Below, one piece after another: positions 7,437 to 13,420 of a stretch of DNA of 13,420 nt. Source of the stretch: Reyranella sp. (GTDB lineage Bacteria > Pseudomonadota > Alphaproteobacteria > Reyranellales > Reyranellaceae). The notes under the pieces were generated by a model, which worked only from the letters and a program-made list of their open reading frames with translations, ran no database searches and was not told the origin of the DNA. The stretch spans positions 1-13,420 of the forward strand of contig JAUXRT010000580.1 of assembly GCA_030681635.1 (NCBI GenBank). Reading direction: 5' to 3'. The translations under genes and the position numbers were made by a program. Each line of letters opens with the position of its first letter. The stretch's first letter is position 1.

Positions 7437-9569
7437 TCAGAATTTTTGCGACAGGGTCACGAAGAAGGCCCGGCGCATTCCGTACTGCGGCGCGCCGACG
7501 CCGACGCCCGTGCCGTCGCGGATCTGGTAGGTGCTGTCGGTGACGTTGAGGATGTCGAGGCGCACCTGCGTGCCCTTGTTGATGGCGACCGGCACCTTCT
7601 GGGTGAGGGACAGGTTGAGCGTGGCGTAGGGCGGCAGCGAGGTGTCGTTGGGCGTGACGATGCTGGTGCGCAGTCCCGTGCCGAACAGCACGTCGGCCGA
7701 AACGCGCGTCGCCCAATCGGAGCCGGAATTGAAGATGTAGGCAGCGCCCGCCGAGCCGGTCCAGCTCTGGTTGTGGTCGGTGAAAATCCAGTTGTTCGCA
7801 ATGTAGTCGAGTTCGGCCTGCTCGAAGTTGAACTGCGCGGAGTTGATGTTGATCGCCGAGGTCCGGGTCCAGGCCAGGTTGGCATAGAGCGACCATGGCC
7901 CGTTGTCGTAGTTGGTGAACAGCTCCCAGCCGGCCACCTGCGCATTGGCGTAGTTGAAGGAGGCGAGGGTGATCGGCGCGCCGAACTGGCCCTTGTCGAG
8001 GTAGTTCTGCGCAAACTTGTAGTAGCCCGCGAAGCCAATCGTCAGGCCGTCGACGGGCTTCACCGTGAGGCCGATGTCGAAATTGTCGGAACGCTCGGCC
8101 CTCACCGGGGAATTGAGGGCGACCTCGGGCGCCACCGCCGTCCCCGAAAGCACCTGGATCGAGTTGGGGTTCACCTGATTGAGCGGCGCCGGCACGAAGT
8201 ATCGGGCGTAGCCCGCGCGCAACGAGACCATCGGATTGGGTTCCCACACGGCATTGATGCGCGGGCTGAGCTGGTTCTCCGAGGTAACGCCGGAGATCGC
8301 ATCGAAGCGGGCGCCGAAGTTCACCGTCACCGTCGGGACCACCTTCCATTCGTCCTGCAGGTAGAGGCTATAAGTCCAACCGACGAGGTCGGAGCCCTGG
8401 GTGAGGCCCATGGTCTGGCCGGACGGGATGGGGGCGCCGTCGGGGTTGTTCGGATCGGCCATCATCGTCACGGCATTGGCGTTGGTCAGGCTGGTGACAC
8501 GCTCGCGCTGGACCAGGAAGCCGCCGCGCAGCGTATGGGCCGCGGCGACCTTCAGGCTGGCGTCGCCCTGCACGCCGGCGGCAAGGCTCGTGCGGTTGGC
8601 GTAGGGCTGGATGCCGTTATAGAGCAGGTCGCCGATGACATCGGGCTGGTAGGAGAGGTTGGAGTATCGGGTGAACCCGGAGAGCTGCAGGTTGAAGTCC
8701 TGGGTGCTCTTCTGCAGCGAGGCGATGCCGAAGTAGGTGTCCTCCCACTGCCGCTGGTCGAGGAGCGAGCTGTTCCAGTTGGAGATGTTGTTCACGGTGA
8801 AGGCCGGGGTCTGGCCGGGCACGTTGGGGATCTGGTAGCGGGCGCTGGCGCCGCCGGCGATGAAGCTCAACCGCGTGGTCTCGTCGACGATACCGGTGAC
8901 CTTGGCCAGCGCATACCACTGCGCGGTGTCGTCGTGCAGCGGCGTGTAGGCGGACGTCGGGTTCTCGACCCCGATGCCGTTGCCCACATACTGGCCGACG
9001 GCGAAGTAGTCGATCGCGCCCGAGCGGCCGCCATATTGCAGCGCCGGCTGGATCCAGTTGTAGGAGCCGCCCATCACCGAGGCCTCGCCGCCGGGGTCGG
9101 TCGTGCCGGACTTCACGCCGATATCGACCACGCCCGCCGTCCTGAGCCCGTACTGCGCCGGCAGCGCACCGGTGATCAGCGAAAGCTCGTTGGCGAAGCG
9201 CGTCGACAGGACGCTGCTGAACAGCGAGAGGCCCTCCGGGAGCTGCACGCCGTCGAGCCTGTATTGCAGGCTGCCGTGGTCGCCGCGGACATGGATCTGG
9301 CCGAAGCCGTCCTGCACCACGCCGGGCGCACGCAGCAGGACCTGGTTGAGCGGCGCGTTTTCGCCCTGGGGCGTGTTCTGGATGGCGGTCCTGCCGAAAT
9401 CGTAGCGGGTGGCGCCGAGGCTCGGCAGGATCGAACTGCGCTCGCGGTCGAGCCGGTTGGCCGTGACGACGATTGCCGGCACTTCATCCGGCTTGTCCTG
9501 GGCCGACGCAGCACTCGCCGCGAGGGTTGCGCCCAGAACCAAAAACGATCCGTCGATCCGCCGTCCCAT
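7437..9569 (-). CDS. TonB-dependent outer-membrane receptor
   Basis: This is a ligand-gated outer-membrane beta-barrel that imports a scarce nutrient using TonB energy, 710 aa. The signal peptide runs to ASA at residue 23 and is followed by a possible TonB box around EVPAIVVTA (29-37). The plug domain covers about 55-155, including LLRAPGVVQDGFGQIHVRG and the LDGVQLPEG motif (about 105-113). The barrel fills the remainder and ends in phenylalanine (LSQKF), the expected C-terminal signal for barrel assembly. The ATG at 9569 has AAAGAGG 7 bases upstream. The promoter region contains a Zur-like palindrome, so zinc or a zinc-chelator complex is the leading ligand hypothesis. However, the protein has only five histidines and no cysteines that I can find, and lacks the His-rich loops of ZnuD-type zinc receptors. 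Siderophore, cobalamin or other ligands cannot be excluded. Confidence 0.95.
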   Translation of the reverse strand: MGRRIDGSFLVLGATLAASAASAQDKPDEVPAIVVTANRLDRERSSILPSLGATRYDFGRTAIQNTPQGENAPLNQVLLRAPGVVQDGFGQIHVRGDHGSLQYRLDGVQLPEGLSLFSSVLSTRFANELSLITGALPAQYGLRTAGVVDIGVKSGTTDPGGEASVMGGSYNWIQPALQYGGRSGAIDYFAVGQYVGNGIGVENPTSAYTPLHDDTAQWYALAKVTGIVDETTRLSFIAGGASARYQIPNVPGQTPAFTVNNISNWNSSLLDQRQWEDTYFGIASLQKSTQDFNLQLSGFTRYSNLSYQPDVIGDLLYNGIQPYANRTSLAAGVQGDASLKVAAAHTLRGGFLVQRERVTSLTNANAVTMMADPNNPDGAPIPSGQTMGLTQGSDLVGWTYSLYLQDEWKVVPTVTVNFGARFDAISGVTSENQLSPRINAVWEPNPMVSLRAGYARYFVPAPLNQVNPNSIQVLSGTAVAPEVALNSPVRAERSDNFDIGLTVKPVDGLTIGFAGYYKFAQNYLDKGQFGAPITLASFNYANAQVAGWELFTNYDNGPWSLYANLAWTRTSAININSAQFNFEQAELDYIANNWIFTDHNQSWTGSAGAAYIFNSGSDWATRVSADVLFGTGLRTSIVTPNDTSLPPYATLNLSLTQKVPVAINKGTQVRLDILNVTDSTYQIRDGTGVGVGAPQYGMRRAFFVTLSQKF

Positions 9570-9576
9570 TTGCCTG

Positions 9577-9583
9577 CCTCTTT
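9577..9583 (-). promoter_or_regulatory. Ribosome-binding site of the TonB receptor gene
   Basis: On the minus strand the sequence reads AAAGAGG, ending 7 bases before the ATG at 9569. It supports that ATG as the start, together with the signal peptide that begins immediately after it. Confidence 0.7.
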
Positions 9584-9601
9584 CGTCGCCTGTTCTTCAA
9601 T

Positions 9602-9620
9602 AATGTTATAGTATAACATT
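9602..9620. promoter_or_regulatory. Zur-like operator (perfect 19-bp palindrome)
   Basis: AATGTTATAGTATAACATT is a perfect inverted repeat with 9-bp arms around a single central base (9611). The published gammaproteobacterial Zur consensus, recalled from memory, has arms GAAATGTTATA and its complement around one free base. Aligned at the centre, 9600-9622 differs from it only at the two outermost left bases. The palindrome stands in a short AT-rich island in GC-rich DNA. It covers the spacer and the -10 of the receptor promoter, so binding should block RNA polymerase, as expected for zinc repression. Fur-family relatives (Fur, Mur) have different cores and fit less well. The gene for Zur itself is not in this window. 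Confidence 0.75.
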
Positions 9621-9632
9621 TCATATGGTCAA
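9605..9632 (-). promoter_or_regulatory. Predicted sigma70-type promoter of the TonB receptor (and possible downstream operon)
   Basis: Read on the minus strand, TTGACC (9632-9627) serves as a -35 and TATAAC (9610-9605) as a -10, separated by 16 bases. Each hexamer matches the housekeeping consensus at five of six positions. Transcription would begin around 9598, leaving a leader of about 30 nt that contains the AAAGAGG ribosome-binding site. The Zur-like palindrome covers the -10 and most of the spacer. Confidence 0.6.
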
Positions 9633-9645
9633 TCGGTTCGACCAT
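9625..9645. repeat. Short inverted repeat overlapping the receptor -35 element
   Basis: ATGGTC (9625-9630) and GACCAT (9640-9645) form perfect 6-bp arms separated by 9 bases. The left arm covers part of the predicted -35. It could be a second operator, but 6-bp arms in GC-rich DNA can occur by chance, so function is speculative. Confidence 0.3.
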
Positions 9646-9723
9646 CGGTGATCGCCGCATCCGGTGTGCTATGGAAAATCCTCGGGCGATCCGGCGGAAG
9701 GCGCGCCGGTTGGGGAAAATGCG

Positions 9724-11415
9724 ATGCGTGCCAAACTCGATGGTTTGATTGCCGTGGGCAGCTTCGGCATCGCCTGCGCCGTCGGGTTGGTCGGCGCGTT
9801 CGCGGGCCTCAAGGTCAGCAGCTTCTGGATAGACGAGCTTTTCACGGCGTGGATCGTCGAGGTCGGTATCAGCCTCGATGAGTTCGTCGCCCGCATCGTG
9901 ACCGACGTTCACCCGCCGGTTTACTACGTGTTGGCGTTCGCCTACGCCCAGCTGTTCGGGGACGACGAAGTCGCCCTGCGCAGTTTCAGCGCCATATGCG
10001 CCGTCGCCGCCATTTTGTTGTTCATTGTCGCCACCAGGGCCTACTTCAGCCTGGCGGCCCGGCTGTTCGGTGCCGCGCTGGCGACGGGCTCGTTCTTTTG
10101 GTTCTACCACGCGCAGAACGCACGCGGCTATTCGCTGGCGTTCCTCATCGGCGTCGCCATGCTCGCCATCAGCCTGTCCATCCTGGCCAAGCGGGCGCGG
10201 CGGGAAACGCGGATGCTACCGGAGTTCGCCGGGCTGGCCGTGCTGATGCTGATCGGGTCGTTCGTCCATTTCTATCTCATGTACGAATGCCTCGCGATCC
10301 TGATCGTCCTCGGCTTCTTCTGCCCGCGTCAGCGTCTCGTGCTTGCCGTGTTCGCCGCCATCCTGCTGACGTCCACGGGCCTCTACGTGAAGCTCGTCAT
10401 CGAGGAATTTTCCCAGTATTCGACGACGACGAATTGGATCCACGGCGATCTTTCCTGGTATTTCGACCAGCTCCGCGCCGCGCTGGTCTATTCCTTCACC
10501 AGGAAGGCATTGCTCGCCCTGGCGATCTGCGCCGTAGCGCTTGCAACGCAGTGGCGCTTCTTTGCGCGATCGACACCCGTGGCATCGACATCGACTGCGG
10601 ACGTTCTGGCTCTCGGCCGGTTTCCGTTCGACCCGCAGACCGCCCTGTTTGTCGGCGTGCCGGTCATCGTTCTCGCCGGCGGCATCGTCAGCTCGCTCCT
10701 GATTGCCCCCAATTTCACGGACAGGAACCTGCTGGTTTGCGCGCCGTTCCTCTGGGCTTTCTGCGCCAAGCTCTACGATGCCAGCGTGCCCGGCGCCGGG
10801 CAGCGGGTCCGGGTGGCTGCGAACCTGCTGCTCGCGCCGATCGTCCTGTGGACGGTCATTTCGATGACGCTTGGTCGCGATCGGCCCTGGAACGAGCCGT
10901 TCCGCGAATCCGCCGACTGGATCCGGGCATTCCCGGAATGCCGGGACCGGCCGATCATGGTGATCAACGCCCAGCCGCGGGCCTGGTTCAAGCCCGGCTA
11001 CTCCGAGATTCTGTACGCCGACTTCTATGCGAATTACCTGGGCGACTTCGCCCATCCCCAGGTCGTCTTCAAGGAGGACATTCTCGCGCACAAGATCACC
11101 GACGAGATGAAGGAGTACCTCCAGTGGCGCGTTGACGGGAACGGCTGTCCGATCCTGGCCTGGTCGATCCACCTCATCACCGAGGAAGAGCTCGCCGAGG
11201 CGGGCCGCGAGCTCCTGAAGGCCGTCGACCGGCCGGACGCCGGCCGTGTCATGCAGATGAAGGTCCTCCGCGACGGACTTCCCGGATATGTTCTGTATGC
11301 CGAAGGGCCAGGCGGAAGCGAGGGCTCCCAGAGCAGGGATCCCCGGGCGCCGCCGTCGCAGAGGAAGACGGGCCCGGCACCCACGCCCACCCGCAAGGCC
11401 CCGACTCCGAAATGA
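9724..11415 (+). CDS. Integral-membrane glycosyltransferase (GT39/PMT/ArnT-like GT-C family)
   Basis: This is a multi-spanning inner-membrane enzyme that would transfer a sugar from a polyprenyl-phosphate donor to an acceptor on the periplasmic side. The protein is 563 aa from the ATG at 9724, preceded by GGGGA at a suitable distance. An in-frame GTG at 9664 would add 20 residues with no hydrophobic character and is less likely. After the first helix (about 8-30) comes the GT-C acidic motif SSFWIDELF (D37, E38), then DVHPPVYYVL (61-70) and YHAQNARGYS (about 128-137), all characteristic of GT39/GT83-like enzymes. About ten hydrophobic segments follow to residue 380, then a soluble domain (about 390-527) and a Pro/Arg/Lys-rich tail (528-563). 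The gene is divergent from the TonB receptor and converges on the UPF0104 gene with an 18-bp gap. The acceptor, whether lipid, polysaccharide or protein, is unknown. Confidence 0.85.
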   Translation: MRAKLDGLIAVGSFGIACAVGLVGAFAGLKVSSFWIDELFTAWIVEVGISLDEFVARIVTDVHPPVYYVLAFAYAQLFGDDEVALRSFSAICAVAAILLFIVATRAYFSLAARLFGAALATGSFFWFYHAQNARGYSLAFLIGVAMLAISLSILAKRARRETRMLPEFAGLAVLMLIGSFVHFYLMYECLAILIVLGFFCPRQRLVLAVFAAILLTSTGLYVKLVIEEFSQYSTTTNWIHGDLSWYFDQLRAALVYSFTRKALLALAICAVALATQWRFFARSTPVASTSTADVLALGRFPFDPQTALFVGVPVIVLAGGIVSSLLIAPNFTDRNLLVCAPFLWAFCAKLYDASVPGAGQRVRVAANLLLAPIVLWTVISMTLGRDRPWNEPFRESADWIRAFPECRDRPIMVINAQPRAWFKPGYSEILYADFYANYLGDFAHPQVVFKEDILAHKITDEMKEYLQWRVDGNGCPILAWSIHLITEEELAEAGRELLKAVDRPDAGRVMQMKVLRDGLPGYVLYAEGPGGSEGSQSRDPRAPPSQRKTGPAPTPTRKAPTPK

Positions 11416-11433
11416 CCTGTCTGCGCCGCCCGC

Positions 11434-12429
11434 TCAACGGCGTCGCGCGGATTCGATCGTCGACGCGACGGAAGTGATCGCGAGGATCGCCAGGCCGACC
11501 AGCGTGAGGGTGCCGATCAGGTAGATCTGTACCGCCGTGGAGGCGACGATCGCGGAGGTGGCGTCGATGTCGAACTGGCCCAGGATGACGACGAACGCCA
11601 TCTGGTAGCTGCCGACATATCCCGGCGCCGTCGGCACCAGGGCGCTAAGGCTGGCGCCGCCCAGCAACGACAGCATGCCGGCAAGATCGAGATCGAAGCC
11701 GACGGCACGGCAGATCGACCACATGGCGCAGGCTTCGATCAGCCAGATCGGCAAGGTCCATAGAACCGCGAATGCGAAGTAGCGTGTGCGCACGACCTGG
11801 AGCGCTTGCGTGAAGTCGGCCAGCATGGCGCCACCGCGTCGCGCGATCCGGGTGCCGGCGGGCACGCGGGCGACCAGCAGCAACAGCAGATCCTCGGCAC
11901 TGTGGCGCGACAGCAGCAGGACGATCAGCAGCAGCGCGACCACGGCGGCGGCCGCAATCACGGCGCCGCCCAGCAGCACGTACCGACTGGCGCTGTCACC
12001 GCCGCCGGCCAGCGCCAGGCCGGCGGCCAGAGCACAGATGACCGTGACGAGATCAAGCAGGCGTTCGACCACGATGGAGGCCAGTACGCCGGAACGGGAC
12101 ATCCCGGTCAGCCGCCCCAGATAGTGAGCGCGGAAGAATTCGCCCAGCCGCGCCGGCAGGATGCTGTTGACGGCATAGCCTGCGAGCAGTGCCTGGAGTG
12201 TCCTGCCGAGCGAGATGCGCGCCCGGAAGGCCAGGATCGTCCGCCATCGCAGCGCCCGCAGGAGGATGCCGGCGCCGAACAAGGTGATGCCGATGCCGAT
12301 GTCGGCGGGATCGGCGTCGCGGAATGTCCGTACCGCTTCCGGCCAATCGACGGTGCGCGTCGACAGCCAGAGGCAAAATCCGCCCAGCGCGAAGCCGAGA
12401 ACCACCAGGGCGGCACGGCGCATGTTCAT
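11434..12429 (-). CDS. UPF0104 / lysylphosphatidylglycerol synthase TM-region-like membrane protein (flippase-like)
   Basis: This is a polytopic membrane protein of 331 aa related to the flippase half of MprF, to YbhN and to the membrane half of archaeal AglD. Recognisable family motifs are LLRALRWRTIL (about 56-66), GYAVNSILPARLGEFFRAHYLGR (about 84-106, spanning the conserved P-x-R-x-G-E), VERLLDL (121-127) and PTAPGYVGSYQMAF (266-279). About seven or eight hydrophobic segments are visible. The start is placed at 12429 (MNM), where the first helix begins shortly afterwards. The open frame extends 43 residues upstream, but that part lies over the GT2 gene in another frame and is Arg-rich and shadow-like. 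It is 11 bp downstream of the GT2 gene and almost certainly cotranscribed. It probably helps move or handle a lipid-linked intermediate. A HpnL-like hopanoid role is an alternative, though no hopanoid genes are visible. Confidence 0.87.
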   Translation of the reverse strand: MNMRRAALVVLGFALGGFCLWLSTRTVDWPEAVRTFRDADPADIGIGITLFGAGILLRALRWRTILAFRARISLGRTLQALLAGYAVNSILPARLGEFFRAHYLGRLTGMSRSGVLASIVVERLLDLVTVICALAAGLALAGGGDSASRYVLLGGAVIAAAAVVALLLIVLLLSRHSAEDLLLLLVARVPAGTRIARRGGAMLADFTQALQVVRTRYFAFAVLWTLPIWLIEACAMWSICRAVGFDLDLAGMLSLLGGASLSALVPTAPGYVGSYQMAFVVILGQFDIDATSAIVASTAVQIYLIGTLTLVGLAILAITSVASTIESARRR

Positions 12430-12440
12430 GAAGTCCGGCT

Positions 12441-13301
12441 CTAGCGGGTGAGCCGCGCGAAGCGGAACTTCACGACGTACCAAAGCGCCAGTACGCCGTC
12501 GCGCCAGCCGATCTTCTTGCCTTCCTCGTAGGTGCGCCCGTAGTAGCTGATGGCGCATTCATATATCCGCCAGCGCCTGGGCCGCGCGAACACGGCGGAA
12601 AGCTCGACCTCGATCCCAAAATCGTTGCTCGAGAGGGCGGCACCCTCGATCACCTCGCGACGGAACATTTTGTAGCAGGTCTCGAGATCGGTCAGCGTCT
12701 GGTCGTAGAGGATGTTGAACAGCGCGGAAATCGTGCGATTGCCGAGGTAGTGGTAAAAATACAGGGCGCGATGCGGCCGGCCGTAGAAGCGCGAGCCGTA
12801 CACCACGTCGGCAACACCGATCTGGAGGAGCCGGAACATCGGCACCCAATCCGACGGATCGTATTCCAGGTCGGCGTCCTGGATCACCACCACATCCCCG
12901 GTGGCGGCGGCCAGCCCGGCGCGGAGCGCGCTTCCCTTGCCGCCGTTCGCCGCCTGCAGTCGCGGCCTCATGGTTACCGGCCCCGCGACTTTCTCGAAGC
13001 CATCCTCGAAACCATCGCCATCGGCCGCCGCGGTGCTGGGCAAAAAATCAATCGTCCCGTCGTGGTTGCGACGAACGCCGGAGATCTCGTTGGAGTCGGC
13101 CGGGAAGGCCGTCGACATCCATTCACGCGTGCCATCGCTGGAGCCGTCGTCGACCACGATGATCTCACGGCTGATGCCCGGCATCACCGCCATGACCGCG
13201 CGCAGGATTCGCGGCAGGGTCTCCCGCTCGTTGTAGACGGGGATGACGACGGACAGCCGCAGATCCTGACGGGGAGAGACATCAAAGCCGGACTGGCTCA
13301 C
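12441..13301 (-). CDS. Family 2 glycosyltransferase (DPM1-like, probable polyprenyl-phosphate glycosyltransferase)
   Basis: This is a cytoplasmic GT-A enzyme of 286 aa that would load a nucleotide-activated sugar onto a lipid carrier. It has LSVVIPVYNE (16-25), the nucleotide-binding IIVVDDGSSDGT (47-58), GGKGSALRAGL (120-130) and the metal-binding DAD (142-144) in VVIQDADLEYDP. It also has VYGSRF (167-172) and the downstream DLETCYKMFRREV (205-217) typical of dolichol-phosphate mannosyltransferase relatives. It lacks C-terminal membrane helices. The start is GTG at 13301, with GAGG 8 bases upstream; the first beta strand begins at residue 16. Between DGSSDGT and GGKG there are about 62 residues, some 30 more than usual, and they include the acidic stretch ADGDGFEDGFE. 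The downstream UPF0104 gene follows after 11 bp. Sugar and carrier are not predictable. Confidence 0.9.
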   Translation of the reverse strand: MSQSGFDVSPRQDLRLSVVIPVYNERETLPRILRAVMAVMPGISREIIVVDDGSSDGTREWMSTAFPADSNEISGVRRNHDGTIDFLPSTAAADGDGFEDGFEKVAGPVTMRPRLQAANGGKGSALRAGLAAATGDVVVIQDADLEYDPSDWVPMFRLLQIGVADVVYGSRFYGRPHRALYFYHYLGNRTISALFNILYDQTLTDLETCYKMFRREVIEGAALSSNDFGIEVELSAVFARPRRWRIYECAISYYGRTYEEGKKIGWRDGVLALWYVVKFRFARLTR

Positions 13302-13314
13302 GGCTCGGACCTCG

Positions 13315-13420
13315 CTATCGGCCTTGGGAATAGTAGGTAATGTTGCCGAGCGGAGTCACGGTCCAACCATCCAACGGATAATCCTTGAAAGCCGCCAGGA
13401 CGAGCGCGGCCTTGCCATTC
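13315..13420 (-). CDS. C-terminal end of an unidentified protein (partial, continues beyond the window)
   Basis: On the minus strand an open frame runs from the right edge (first full codon at 13419) for 34 codons to a TAG at 13317-13315. The readable part starts NGKAALVLAAFKDYP and ends in TPLGNITYYSQGR. It has no stop in this frame and sits just 13 bp upstream of the GT2 start, with the GT2 ribosome-binding site immediately after its stop. That spacing supports a real gene, probably the upstream member of the same operon. No family can be named from so short a tail. A membrane glycosyltransferase or other envelope protein would suit the context, but that is a guess. Confidence 0.55.
   Translation of the reverse strand, partial: NGKAALVLAAFKDYPLDGWTVTPLGNITYYSQGR

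Noticed and set aside
7338..9611. A 757-codon open frame on the plus strand, antisense to the TonB receptor
   Set aside because: It is a GC-rich codon-bias mirror of the receptor gene, Arg/Gly/Val/His-rich without recognisable domains. The minus-strand receptor has a signal peptide, plug, barrel and C-terminal Phe.
9602..9620. Reading the palindrome as a Fur/Irr iron box or a terminator stem
   Set aside because: The core ATGTTATA with a single central base fits Zur rather than the Irr TTCTAAA-type or Mur ATTTGCA-type cores. It lies upstream of the receptor, overlaps promoter hexamers, and is too AT-rich with a 1-base centre to be an effective terminator.
11337..11347. GGATCCCCGGG resembling a cloning-vector polylinker (BamHI-SmaI)
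   Set aside because: Flanking bases do not continue the polylinker and the reading frame runs through normally, so it is a chance match in GC-rich DNA.
12430..12558. A 43-residue N-terminal extension of the UPF0104 protein
   Set aside because: It overlaps the GT2 gene in another frame, is Arg-rich and has no ribosome-binding site. The MNM start at 12429 precedes the first membrane helix and fits the 11-bp operon gap.

Overview
This 13.4-kb, GC-rich window looks like chromosome from an alphaproteobacterium. The lineage call rests on base composition, on the gene families present (dipeptide-type ABC importer, epoxide hydrolase with an EHN domain, TonB receptor) and on general resemblance to soil Rhizobiales/Reyranella-type genomes. 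No rRNA, tRNA or other phylogenetic marker is present, so it is tentative. No mobile element, CRISPR array, RNA gene or stretch longer than 300 bases without a gene was found.

Region 1 (1-5350, plus strand) is a dipeptide/oligopeptide-type ABC importer operon. The order is ATPase D (5' end cut off by the window), ATPase F, periplasmic binding protein, permease B and permease C. Cistrons overlap by 4 bp or 1 bp, or are separated by at most 66 bp. The binding protein has by far the best ribosome-binding site. Its ligand cannot be read from the sequence.

Region 2 (5359-9632, minus strand) holds three genes in the same direction: TonB-dependent receptor, then a PtpB-like phosphatase, then an epoxide hydrolase. 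The last gene converges on the importer with only 8 bp between stop codons. The receptor has a near-consensus sigma70-type promoter. A perfect 19-bp palindrome sits across its spacer and -10 element and closely resembles a Zur (zinc uptake regulator) box. This is the most informative regulatory signal in the window and suggests the receptor, and possibly the whole trio, responds to zinc limitation.

Region 3 (9724-13420) is a membrane glycosylation cluster. A plus-strand GT39/PMT-like integral-membrane glycosyltransferase converges on a minus-strand operon. That operon contains an unidentified partial gene at the right edge, a DPM1-like family 2 glycosyltransferase and a UPF0104/MprF-flippase-like membrane protein. 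A plausible reading is that the GT2 charges a polyprenyl phosphate with a sugar, the UPF0104 protein helps handle or flip a lipid intermediate, and the GT-C enzyme uses the lipid-linked sugar on the periplasmic side. This is inference from families and proximity.

No clearly new multi-gene system was recognised. The strongest leads are the Zur-like operator and its unusual downstream genes, the split AglD-like GT2/UPF0104 pair, and the cysteine pairs in the importer.
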